Below, piece by piece: positions 22,946 through 35,000 of a DNA stretch of 64,000 nt; positions within the stretch are counted from its first letter, which is position 1, and every line of letters starts with the position of its first letter. Source of the stretch: Andrena cerasifolii (lineage: Eukaryota > Arthropoda > Insecta > Hymenoptera > Andrenidae); the NCBI RefSeq assembly GCF_050908995.1, contig NC_135130.1, forward strand, positions 8,487,001 to 8,551,000, given 5' to 3'. Made by a program: the position numbers and the translations under genes. The notes beneath the pieces were generated by a model, which did no database searches, was not told the DNA's origin, and saw only the letters and a list, made by a program, of their open reading frames with translations.

Positions 22946-25079
22946 GACGGGTTAGGTTATCCGACCTCTGTAGGGGGACAGCTACATTGCAGCTCATGCA
23001 TAATACATACGATCCGACCTGGAGTAGATTTATATTTACCCGCACCTGGGATAATTCGTTAAATATCGACAGGTATCGGCCATCCTGGCCTCCTCCGCGC
23101 CGTCGTGAGAGCTTTTTTTCGACGGTCGGATGATTCGACAGGACGTTCGGCTTCTTGGTCCCCGCCGCGCCGCCCCTCCCACGTTCTCATTCTTCTCCCG
23201 TTTGTCCGTTTCTCCTTCAATTTGCCACTGGAAGAGCCCGCAAGGGAACCCGATCGTCCGCCCTCCCTTAATGGATGAGATACCTCGTTAGTCTTTTCCA
23301 CGCGGTCCCCGCGACGCTGACGTTTTGACGTCCGACGATATTTCAACCCTCTGCCCATTCCGACGGACCGTCCACCTGGTGACAGCTTCGCGTTCCAATA
23401 ATTTTCTAATGAAACCGCCTGCCCCCGTTGCTCTTCTCGCGCGTCTCTTGCTCCTTTTCCTTTTGTTGCTGCCCCGCGTTGCATGCGCTATTTCATCGGC
23501 TTTAGAGCCGCCGGGGTGCCCGGGGACACTCTGCCGGTTACCGATTTCCACGTGTGCCGCAGCCTCGATAAGTCCACGCTTCAGCTCTGCAGCTCGCTCG
23601 ATTTTCGATCCGCTCCCTTTTTCCGCGCACGCTCCCCTATTTTCGAGCAACCAGTGGCTTCATTTTACACAAAAATGCCCCCTGCGCGAAGCTCCAGTTA
23701 AGACTGGGACTCGTGAATTGCGCGTAACGGCAAAATTCAGGGGATTAAAAAGCTCAGGCGCTGCTTACAGTGGATTACAATGTGGTAAACAAGCCAGCTG
23801 CGTGCGTGTGGGTTGATGGTTCAGCTGTGACTTTGTACATAGGGACTATAAGACGTACGTGTGCACTCGCACCGAGCTATTACCATGTAAAAATAACGCT
23901 GTGCATAGAATCGTGTCGACTTGCACATTGATCTAAAGTTAACAAGTAGGCTGTGGTTGAGAACCCTCGAATTTAATTATGCATTTGTTCAAACGTATAT
24001 TTAATAGCCAGACAGCTGATGTTACATTTCGTCACGTTCAAGTCAAATATCAATTCTGTGACGAACGCTCGCTGAAACAGTTAGTCCAAGTATTTAGAAG
24101 TATTCGAATTACACTGTATTAAATTAATCACACCGTTTCAGTTAAATGAAAATAATTGCGGCTTCAGTATTCGTCGTTGCAGCGCCATTTTTTCGAATTC
24201 GAATCGGAAATCGAGAGAGCGATCGACTTCGATACTCGCGTCGTTCGATAATCGTAGTTCCGGAAGCGTGCACGGTCTATAACGTGATCGTTATTTTCAT
24301 CCTCCCGACGTACACTTTGAGTAATGGAGTGGCATAGTATAAAACGTTGGTTACGTTCTTTAACCGCCTGTTATTTCTAGCCGGCGAAATATTAATAAAG
24401 TGTAAAGATACCACCTTTACGCGTGGCCATCTAAACTTTTTACGGACACAGTCTACATTGACTGTGTCGGCCGTTCCACGCACGGCTCGCTGCCAGTTTA
24501 TGAATGACTCGTAGCATTTCGATAATTATTTCTAATTCCCGGCCGATCCATTCATCGGCATATCGTTTATTCAAGAAAACCGTGGCAGACAGACTCCACG
24601 AGGCATTGGGTTAATAGAACATTCGCTAGCTTGACTCCTACGAAGAGAAATTAAATTTACATTCGCACGTTCTAACCTCCAAATATTATATTACCTGTCT
24701 ACCACCTAGGTTTATTTCAATCATTCCCCAAACTTCATTCGTACAAATAATTACAGTCACGCGAGGTTTAGAGAAACCTCTCCCAAGAAACGCCCATAAC
24801 CAAGTAAAGTAGTCAACTGCACAGCTCTGAGAATCCCTCTCATCGAATTACGTCTGATTTTTCGACCGAAATCCTAGTGCGTTTAACCTCTCAGCCTCGA
24901 GCGTGCAGTGTCCCCCAATCGAGCGGTAGAATCGCCGCGGAAAATTCTGCCCGACGATCCGGTGTAAGATTTACAGGGGCACGTTGTTAATGAACAATTC
25001 GCGTTATTACACGAAATCGAGAGCGACGTTGAAAGCGCGGTCGAAGCTGGAATGTCAGTGCGACTGTTCCGCGTGGTGG
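22946..25079. other. Single-copy DNA without a confirmed gene
   Basis: Contains an open frame at 23409-23816 whose first 27 residues look like a signal peptide (see the findings). The 23.06-23.7 kb part is CpG-rich; the rest is AT-rich with nothing recognised. Confidence 0.4.
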
Positions 25080-25310
25080 CGGCGCGCATGCGCCGCCGGC
25101 GTAGCGCGCGACGCAATTGGCTTGGCGCCGTCTGACGTCGGTGGCGTCATTGGCCAATGAACGGTCGAGGTCCGTCGACGTTCGCTCGGCGTGCCGAGGC
25201 GAACTTCAGAGGCGAGGTGGACCGACTGGTATGTGCAACACGGCCAGGCCTCCCCTCTCCTCCGGTCGTTCCGTTCCTTTCACTCTCTTTCTCTCGCTCA
25301 GTGAGCCACC
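25080..25310 (+). promoter_or_regulatory. CpG-rich promoter-like block, candidate Mef2 start region
   Basis: A compact cluster of promoter motifs: a perfect palindromic NRF-1/Ewg-type site GCGCATGCGC at 25084-25093; CCAAT-type motifs at about 25115-25120 (caattgg) and the palindrome ATTGGCCAAT at 25149-25158; a CRE-like TGACGTCG at 25133-25140; CT/GA tracts at 25270-25335; and a TCAGT initiator at 25298-25302. It lies 6.7 kb upstream of the Mef2 ATG. Possible donors follow at about 25229 (CTG|GTATGT) and 26651 (TTG|GTGAGT). The motifs are seen; assignment to Mef2 is inference, and a divergent transcript is equally possible. Confidence 0.5.
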
Positions 25311-26660
25311 GCGCCTCTCTCTCTCTCCCTCGCTCGCCGTGCTCTCCACGCGACTTCCTCAAATCTTTATTTCAGGCTCGACCGCGAACTGGTCGAGGCG
25401 CGCGGCCCGCTTTTTTACCGTCCCGACACGACGCTTCTAAATTTGAATCCTGCACGGGAGAGCCAGTGGCGAATCGACGGCTCGCCGCACGTGAGAAATA
25501 CTTTAAGGGAGTTACGTGCGCGTCTTCTAGTCATCGTCTCTAGTCAGCCAAGGATATTCTAACCTAGCTAACCTTAATCACTCGAAGGGGGGGGGGGCCA
25601 CCCGAGGTTCGCCGGATCCTTGGAAGGATCTCGTTCGACGGTTTTCTGTGGCACACGTGAACTGCGCGCGGACCGCGCAGAGTGACTGATACCCGCCACG
25701 GGGGAAGAGAGAGAGAGCGGAACGAAAGGAAGGCAGACGGCGAAGAAGAGGATCGTGATAAAAAGGAAGTGGTCTCCACGCTGCCCGCGGATCCGAAATA
25801 CGTACGCGGAGTGGGGCTTTTTGGTCGATGCGTTTGACGAGCGGACGAAATAGCGGCGTGCGAAGTGACGCGTGTTGATTCAGAGGGACGAGTGCAAGTT
25901 TTTCAGTCGTGCCAAAAATCTCCCCGGGCGGCTGTTACCTTCCTGGCCGCCTCGAGGAGTTTTGTTTTGATCTTAAAAGTTGTACCCCGCTGGGGGGCGG
26001 GGGGGGTGGGGGGTGCCAGTGGGGGAGATATCGATCGCGGGACCATTGACGTCCGTTCTGGAGAACCAGCTTTCCTCTGCTCGCTCCTTTGACTAGGCTA
26101 ACCTCTTCGTAATTGTATTTTCTCGCTCGTCGGTGCCGTACGCGGCGTACATACGGTGTACACAGATATCGCGACCCGTGCGGCGGTGTGCGGCGCGCGT
26201 ACGAACCTTGTTCCGGCGTGTGCATACACGAATGAAAATTAGACGCTTGCCAGCGGCAAATGGAAAGGTTGAAAAACGTGGCTGGCTACGAAGCAAACTG
26301 TTCTGTGACCGATGGGGAGGCTGTTGCAAGGATCTCTGGTTCAACGTTTGCCGAGAGCAAGTGGATTCGCCGATAAACACAAACCATAGGAAGCACGCCG
26401 TGCCAGTCCGTAGTACAGAGGCGGCGCGAGGTCGTAGATATTTTCATTAAAGACGTTTTGTGGATTACCGGGCGTCGCGCGGGCAAAGTGCCCCGAACAA
26501 CAGCCGCCGATTAAGTTGTGATAACATCTGTGAAGAGTGCTGCGCGATCCTCGCCATCTTTGTTTTGATATCGATTCAGTGCGCGCTAGAAGATCGATCG
26601 ATTGGCGAACGGAGGTCGAGATGCTCGACTGATCGAATTCGTATCGAGTTGGTGAGTTAC
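25311..26660 (+). other. CpG-rich leader-like stretch, possible 5' UTR exon(s)
   Basis: Single-copy, CpG-rich DNA without a conserved frame, ending in a good donor-like sequence (GAGTTG|GTGAGTTAC near 26651). It includes G-runs at 25587-25595 and a G-quadruplex-like stretch at 25992-26025. It is a candidate transcribed leader joined to the acceptor at 31920. Nothing in the DNA proves the junction. Confidence 0.3.
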
Positions 26661-29600
26661 TCAGTACGATCTTTCTTGTTTGATTCATCGCTCGTCGAAG
26701 CTGTTTTGTTGATCGTAGTTTCGAGGAATGCTCGAGCTGCTGAATTGTTTCGTTCCGGTTTAAACGTGCCGCGCTTTTGGGGGACCGTTGGTTAAGTTAC
26801 GAGGAGCTGTATCGCGAAAGGAGAATTTAAGGGACGGATGTTTCATCGAATCTTTTATTTTCACTGTATTACGTGTGTTTTGCGATAAAGTCTGGCTTAT
26901 CAAGACCTCTGTCAGCGGTCGTATTGAAATTAGCACATCAAGTTGAAGCAGTTCATTTATGATTCGGCTTTAGTAACGCTGGCTCGTTTAAATATCTTAC
27001 TAGAATTGCGGTGGCAATAATATTAGAGTTAGTATCGTTACATTTGAGTGGGATATAAACAGGAGTAACGATTTCATAAGTTGTAGTAATAGATGGATCA
27101 GGGGAAGAACCATTTCTCCTTCGATCATAAAGGTGGCAATATCCTAGACGGCGTTCAGTTCATAGATGGGTGACCGTTTTTTCGGAACTTCGTGATTTGT
27201 TGAATTTTCATTTATAAGTGTACTTTGAAGGTTTCCTCCAAACTTTTTCAAGCTTTCACATTTTAATAAAAGAAAATATTAATTACCATAAAAATTATAA
27301 TAGTATGTTTGTAACTTTGATGCGTAATTTATAGTACATTTGAAACAGTAGTAAATTAACGAATTACGTCGAGTAGGGTATGTTGCGTTATATTCCGAAA
27401 TCATCTGATTTAGAAATGTCGGCATGAATAAAATGGGGTTTTCTCTAATAGGAAGAAAATTGATTTTCTCGAGCAACTAAGAACACCTGATACACGACCA
27501 TCTTTAAAAAGAAATATCAGATTATTGATCGCGCGTTTCCCAGAGTGGTCAGGGGATAGTTTTTTCTTTCTTCTTCTGCATTCCAAACATTCGTTTATTT
27601 CCCTGCATACAGTAACAGATTAATAAGTTAGATTCTAATCGACTTCAAGGCAGACGCTTAATACCACAGCCCAATACAAGAAACTACATATCTTATAAAT
27701 CTAAAAACCCGATCCAACGATTATAATAATAACATTGCGTCTTTATTACACCACCAGCTTCAGATACATTAGTACACAATTAATCTAGTTATATACATCT
27801 CTTTCCCCTTTTGTGGTGCAATGAAAATCTCGCCCTGAAATAGATCGACGCATGCTTATAAATTAAAAACCAGTACACAGGTCGCAGCGGACTTCTCGAA
27901 ATTGACCGGAAATTTATTAATCTCGACCCTACAATACCTAAAAATTAATTTCCCCTTGCAACTTGCTAAACAGAATAGCCTCGCTTAGAACCGCTCTAGA
28001 AGCCTGCAACGAAGACATTCGACGTGAAATACAGCGTGTATAGAAAAATACGCGGTGGTCGCTGACCCTCGCCGCGCGTTCTACGCTCTTGTATAATAAA
28101 CCGAATTCGATCGGAGGACAGTTCGAGCGGCAACCTCTTCCTCCAGTTCTCCACGAGCTCTCCCTATTGTCACCAGCGAAGAAAGCAAACCAGCTAGCTG
28201 CTTTCTATCGCTTTTCGCGCAGACCTTTTTTCCTTCCACTAGGCACCACAAATCGAGCTCCCGCGAGAATCAATCTCCCGATAACATTTAAATATAAAAA
28301 AAAAAACCAAAAACATACCTGTGCAAAATTTGACACGACGAGTCACCAGTCAACTCGGAAGTGCCTCGTGGCACGATTTAATTAGCAAACGCTGCCAATC
28401 ATCACCGCCGGAGTATTCGCTCGCAGATTCAACTAACGAAGACATTTATCCACCTAATTGTTTACTTCACAGCAGCACCGATAATTCCCGCGAACATCAA
28501 TCTGATCCGATCTGCTATTTCCGTTGCACGCGGCGAACCGTGAACGTGTAAAAGATGAACGATAATATATAATTGCTCGATCCCCTCGTCACTAGTGGGC
28601 CGCCCTAGTGACGCGTGCGCGACGGTCGGCAGCGGGCGCGGGGTCCGCCCGACTCTGCCCGCGAAACTTTCGCGGAATTCGCGGCCCGCGATGCAATCGC
28701 GATCGGCGACGGCGAAGCGGCGGTAATCTCGCGATGCGCAAGATAGCCGCGACAAAAATAACGTTTGCCCGTGAAACGCGCGTTAATTCATATAGCGGGG
28801 GATCGCGTGCTCGGAATGAATGAAAGGGGGGGCTTCGGTAAATATAGTTGATGGAGCTTAGAATTAGAACGAAGTCGAAGCCAATGTTTTCGCCAGGCCT
28901 GCCGCGGCACTAGGGCCGACCCCCGCCACTAGGGGCCGCTCCTAGCGTGATTCGAAAACCGGCGCGCCGAAAATTCCGCCGGAGACTCCGCGCGGCGGCT
29001 ATTATCGTTCTGATTTATGAATGGAGCTGCGGAATCGGGGCCATTTTTATCGACGTCTTGACCTGAATGGGCGCAGATAAGGGATTAAAATTTCAGCCCG
29101 CGCGCGAGATCGCTTATCGATACCTCCGCGTGGGTAATAGATAAAGCAACTACAGAAGCCTTCTCGTAGTCGGGACAGATTATACCTAATCGCGAGCGGT
29201 GTAATTCGAATTTTCCTACTCAGCTGTCGCTGACATTGCGCGCGCCAAACTTTATCAATGATTACCGGCGACGTGTGCAGCTACTATCGATTACAATGGC
29301 GATTAAGCGGGGCTCCGAGATAGCTGTGCTAATTTATCGTAATAAGCGAGTGGAAGGTGGGGCGAGGTATTTAAATAAGTGTGGTATTTGTTGCTTGGTA
29401 ATTTCTGCAAAAATCGCGAACGAGTCTAAAGGTTTCTCCTGTCGTTATCATTGATTGGGAGGTACCTTATGCAACGTAATTCGACGTGTGCAGTCGGAGG
29501 GGCTGGTGGAGGCACGACAAAGTCGATTATTACGTACGTTAATTATCGACGGTAAAATGGAAAGCGATCGATCGTTTATTGCGCGCTTATGTTGTACTAA

Positions 29601-30239
29601 TTGCAGCGACGTCCTAATTATTTACTTCCGCTTTGTGCCTCTTCAATTTTCCTGGGAGAAGGGAAATCAGATTATTGCTAGATATGGCTCGTAATGAGTG
29701 GCGTTTTTTTTTTTTTTGAAGAAGAAGAAGAGGAAGAAAGTTTTTCTGTTTTATTAAGATTTGCGAGTTTTAGGCGATGAGTTTCTTTTTAGCCGATTTA
29801 GCGATCGATTAGTATTGATAGTATTAAAGAGGCCGGGCCGCGTTTAACCAGCAGAATTTCCTAGGGAAATCCGCGGAGACGTTATCGTCGCGAGTCGATT
29901 AGGATTAATGAAAATTGAGTCATCACCGCTATCTGCGCCACGATGTAGTAATAAGCAACGAGGATGGAAACGTTTCGTTTTATCTCGTTGCGTTGCTTAT
30001 CGCCGTCGTTTTCGTAATACCGAAACCGTGGGACGGGCGTTACGTCAGGCTCGTTAATTTATTTTGCGTTTGTTGCTCTTTGGAAGGCCTTGGTGACACC
30101 CCCTTTGTTACACGCGGATAGTAAATTTCATTTCGAATCCCTAAATTACCGCAATCGTGAATATTAAAATTCATTGGGAATTTCGGAACTCTTCATTCTT
30201 CCTCCAAAATTCTAACAAGACACTACTGATGTAATTTCG
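26661..30239. other. No gene recognised; presumed Mef2 upstream or intronic DNA
   Basis: Mostly single-copy, with a CpG-rich patch at 28.6-29.0 kb and a polyT run at about 29706-29717. Frames are short and unremarkable. If the promoter at 25.1 kb belongs to Mef2, this is 5' intron. Confidence 0.4.
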
Positions 30240-31155
30240 TCCACGCAGAAGTAATGAAAAATAAAAACTTTAATAATTCTTAAATTATTTTTCATTATTA
30301 TTAAAGTTATTAAATTAGATTTTATTATTGTTAGATTTATTAAATTATTTTTCGTTATTAAGATTACTAAGTTATTTCTCATTATTATTAAAGGTATTCA
30401 ATTATTTCTCATTATTATTAAAATTCTTAAATTATTCTTCATTATTATTCGAAATCTGAAATTATTCATCATTATTATTAAAATTACTAAATTATTTTTC
30501 ATTATTGTCAAAGCTGCTAAATTATTTTTCACTATTATTCAAATTCTTAAATTATTTTTCATTATTATTAAAGTTATTAAATTATTTTTCACTATTATTC
30601 AAATTCTTAAATTATTTTTCATTATTATTAAAGTTATTAAATTAGATTTCATTCTTATTAAAATTATTAAATTATTTTTCGTTATTAAAATTACTAAGTT
30701 ATTTCTCATTATTATTAAAGGTATTCAATTATTTCTCATTATTATTAAAATTCTTAAATTATTCTTCATTATTACTCGAAATCTGAAATTATTCATCATT
30801 ATTATTAAAATTACTAAACTATTTTTCATTATTATCAAAGCTACTAAATTATTTTTCACTGTTATTAAAATTCTTAAATTATTCATCATTATTATTCTAA
30901 ATCCGAAATGATTCACCATTATTATTAAAATTACTAAATTATTTTTCATTATCAAAATTACTAAATTATTTTTCACTATCAAAATTACTAAATTATTTTT
31001 CACTATTACTAAAATTACTAAATTATTCTGCACTATCATTAAAATTCTTAAGTTATTCATCATTATTATTCAAAACCTGAGCTCACTCTTCATTGTTATT
31101 AAAATTACAAAATTATCTCCCATCCTTATTAAAATCACTAAATTATTCTCCCTTA
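30240..31155. repeat. AT-rich minisatellite, about 27-30 bp unit
   Basis: Some 30 units of the type TTATTAAAATTACTAAATTA plus TTTTTCA, with variants (CTTAAATTATTC, GAAATCTGAAATTATTC) that recur in blocks. On the minus strand it is translatable into a repetitive Asn/Leu/Ile peptide (30725-31063), an artefact of the unit. Confidence 0.9.
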
Positions 31156-31920
31156 CTATTAGACCGATTAAAATTACATTTCGAAGCTGAGTCCGCCGGC
31201 GCCACCCTTTCTCCTCTTCAGCCGCATAAAATTCAGCGCCCCGGCGCCTGAAATCAATTTCCACGGAGATAAATGAATTCCACCGCGCAGGGAGGACGGC
31301 CTGAATGGGGGCCGGTCTCTCGTTTTTCCATCAACGAATTCAACGTGTCATACATCCAAGTTGCCCGGCCACGTTCGCCCGGCGACGTTATAATCGATAC
31401 ACCGAGGCAGCGACACGTGCTTTATGCGTTCCGCCATTAGGCTTCAACGTGTGGTCCAGTTCTGTCGCGTTGCGTGCTGCCACAGACTCGGCATCCCACT
31501 TTTCTATGGGCCCTCTCCCCCGCCTTCCCCCTCGGCGCAATTGTTCGAATCCGCGCCCCTTTGTTCCCGCGGCGGCTGGCCGGCAAAAGTTCTTCAATTC
31601 CCGCGGGGCGATAGCGATATTTAAAGTTGAAATTTATCGGCACCACCGCCGCGGAGAGCATTCCGCGCGCCGGCGTTTCTAATTTCTGCCGAACTTTTAC
31701 TAGTAGCGCGTGCCTCCCCCGCAACTAGGCCAACGAAAATACGTATCCCGAATTCCTCCGTCTTACCGAATCTAACCGCTGTTCAACACTAGCATCCCTC
31801 ACCCACCGAGAATTAAACACCGGGTGCCGAAAAAAAAAAATGGCCAAAATACTTTATCAAAATCCTGCGAAGGGAACGGGGGTAGACTGGCGATTTTCAT
31901 TTGTCCTTTTTATGTTGCAG
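31156..31920. other. CpG-rich DNA immediately upstream of the Mef2 ATG exon
   Basis: Presumed end of the 5' intron. The final 25 bases form the polypyrimidine tract and acceptor at 31920. No other gene is seen. Confidence 0.5.
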
Positions 31921-32038
31921 TGCTTTTAATATTCCATCCAGTGGTTCCGAAGAGCTGTCCCTTCTCCACAACGCCGTGCAAAAATGGGTCGGAAGAAGAT
32001 TCAAATTTCGCGCATCACGGACGAACGGAATCGTCAGG
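31921..32038 (+). CDS. Mef2: Mef2 exon with start codon (5' UTR 31921-31984, coding 31985-32038)
   Basis: A strong 3' splice site (pyrimidine-rich tttatgttgcag ending at 31920) opens this exon. It has 64 nt of leader, then ATG at 31985 and 18 codons encoding the N-terminal arm and first DNA-contacting residues of the MADS box (G2, R3, K4, K5). The donor CAG|GTAACC at 32038/32039 is in phase 0. In insects and vertebrates the first Mef2 coding exon also ends after Gln18. The acceptor shows that at least one non-coding exon lies upstream. Confidence 0.93.
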
Positions 32039-35000
32039 TAACCGGCGTGGAATGACAGTCATCTCGACGGGGAGGAAAGGGGGAGGGCTTAGATCGCAAG
32101 CGAAGAGGCACTGTTCCCCTGTTATAAAAAGAACGATGTAATCGTTTTGCTCGCCGCGACTCCTTTGGCCTCTGCGAATAGACCTTAGCGCGCCGTGACC
32201 AGGGCTATAGTTGAATGGTACCAGAGGTCTTTGTATTTCACCCCCTCCCCAGCTCCCTCTGCCTCATGACTTTTTAACCCAGCGATGGTCCCGGGTCGAT
32301 ATTCCGCGTCGCGAGTGCCTCTTTGCGGCAGCTTTTCTCGAAACCTGCTGCTACCGATATCGCTAGGGGATGGTGGATCGCAAAATAATCGGTTCGAGTG
32401 CCGAGGCTCTCTATACCTAGCCTCTAGATGCGCCTGAGAGATTCTCACGATTCAATTACGACTCGGAGGCACTCGAAAGTTTCGATAAGCGATATTGTAT
32501 CGGTAATGTTGACGCGGCCACTTCGGTGCCGTGATAAGCGAATTTTTTTTTTTTTTTTTTTTTTTCACCGTGCGACGATGCGTTATCGTTCCCTCCCCTA
32601 GCGATGAGTGACGCGGTGGTGGAAACACGTGGCAATTTTGGGGCTTGTACCAACAGGTGACCTTCAACAAGAGGAAATTCGGGGTGATGAAGAAAGCGTA
32701 CGAGCTGTCGGTGCTGTGCGACTGCGAGATCGCCCTGATTATCTTCAGCTCCAGCAACAAGCTGTATCAGTATGCGAGCACCGACATGGACAAGGTTCTT
32801 CTCAAGTACACCGAGTACAACGAACCCCACGAGTCCCTCACCAACAAGAATATCATCGAGGTGAGCCGATTTCTCCTCAGTAATCGTCAAGGTCGTTGTT
32901 GGCCACGGTAGCTGCCGAATTCGACACCCCCCTCGGGGAACTTGCGGCCGCGGCTTTCGCGCAGAGGCTCGAAATTACCGGGCGAGATAACGAAAATATG
33001 GAAGCGTCTGGTTTTTTTTTTTCTTTGAGGATGGAGAAAGTCACGATGAGTTTGGAGTTGATTTCTGGAATTTTTGTCACTTTCCGAAACGTGTAACAAG
33101 TTACTGTAGGAGCTTGGATATTTGTAATGGATTTCTAAACCCCTGGTGCCTTCCGAAAAAGTGTAACGAAGTGGCGCTTTGAGAAACCACGGTGGCTTGA
33201 AAGTTTAGGGCCGTTTTTTAAATTCCTTGGCCGTCTCTGAAAAGTATAAGAAGTTGCTTTTTTAGTAACCACGGTAGCTTGGAGATTTATTGCAATTTTC
33301 CAAATTCCTCACCGCTCTCTAAGAAATGTAAGAAGTTGCCATTTTGAGTAAGCACGGTAGCTTGAAATTTTTTAACAAATTTTTATCTTCTTCGTCCCTC
33401 ATTGGAAAGCGTAATTACCATTTTGAGTAACCAAGGTAGCTTGAAAATTTTTAACAAATTTCTAACTTCTTCATCTCTTCCTAAAAATTATAACAAGTCA
33501 CCACTTTGAGAAACTACAGTGGCTTGAAATTTTATTGCAATTTTCCAAATTCCTCACCGATCTCCAAGAAATATAAGAAGTTACCATTTTGAGTAACCAC
33601 GGTAGCTTGAAATTTTTTTAACAAACTTCTAACTTCTTCATCTCCTCTTAAAAATTATAACAAGTCACCACTTTGAGAAACCGCAGTGGCTTGAAATTTT
33701 AGGGCCGTTTTCCAAATTCCTCGGCCCTCTTCAAAAAGTATAAGAAGTTACCATTTTCAGTAACCACGGTAGCTTGGAGATTTATTGCAATTTTCCAAAT
33801 TCCTCACCGCTCTCTAAGAAATATAAGAAGTTACCATTTTGAGTAACCACGGTAGCTTGAAATATTTTAACAAATTTCTATCTTCTTCGTCCCTCATTGA
33901 AAAGCGTAAGAAGTTACCATTTTGAGTAACCACGGTAGCTTGAATTTTTTTAACAAATTTCTAACTCCTTCATCTCCTCCGAAAAATTATAACAAGTCAC
34001 CACTTTGAGAAACCGCAGTGGCTTGAAAGTTTATTGCAATTTTCCAAATTCCTCGGCCCTCTTCAAAAAGTATAAGAAGTTACCATTTTGAGTAACCACG
34101 GTAGCTTGAAAATTTTTAACAAATTTCTAACTTCTTCATCTCCTCCTAAAAATTATGACAAGTCACCACTTTGAGAAACCACAGTGGCTTGAAATTTTAT
34201 TGCAATTTCCAAATTCCTCGTCCCTCTTCAAAAAGTATAACAAGTTACCATTTTGAGTAACCACGGTAGCTTGAAATTTTTTAACAAACTTCTAACTCCT
34301 TCATCTCCTCCTAAAAATTATAACAAGTCACCACTTTGAGAAACCGCAGTGGCTTGGAATTTTATTACAATTTTCCAAATTCCTCGTCCCTCCGCAAGAA
34401 GTACAACAAGTCACCACTTCGAGTAGCCACGCTAGCTTGAAAGTTTATTGCAATTTTCCAAATTCCCCGTCCCTCTCCGAGAGTGCAATAACTTAGAGCT
34501 GCGAGTAACTTATTGTTAGTGGTTGGAAAGCGGCTGGCAAGTTACCAAACTGCTCGCCTGTCCCGAGAAAAGCCCACCACTTTAGGCAACGGCGGTAGCT
34601 TAAGAGTTCGCAAGGAGTCTAGCGACTCCGAGGAATGTTGAAAGTTCCGCGGATTTTTGCGCGCCTCGTAAGGTGGATGTGCCGGGATCAGCCGGAAGGC
34701 GTATCGCGTATACCGGTTAAATGAGAGATTTCACAGTGAAAAATTGCCCGGCCCGGTATCCCCTCACTGGTTATTAACTTTTTCAGTTGTCGATCATCGA
34801 AATTACACGAGCATGTGTAGCAAATGTACATGGCGTACAGGCTGCTTCCTGCGCGCTCCTTTTTTCAGGCGATTCCTCCGACGTGGCTTGTACTTTGTGT
34901 ACAGGATGGTCCATTAATAAGGGCTCAGAGATGGGCGAAACTTTTATTTAAACTAATTAACGAATAAATCCTCTTTCAATAAAAAAAAAATAACCTCCTA

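Noticed and set aside
30725..31063. Repetitive Asn/Leu/Ile frame on the minus strand
   Set aside because: Direct translation of the AT-rich minisatellite.
31540..31560. GTTCGAATCC, a tRNA B-box look-alike
   Set aside because: No A-box, acceptor stem or cloverleaf can be drawn around it.
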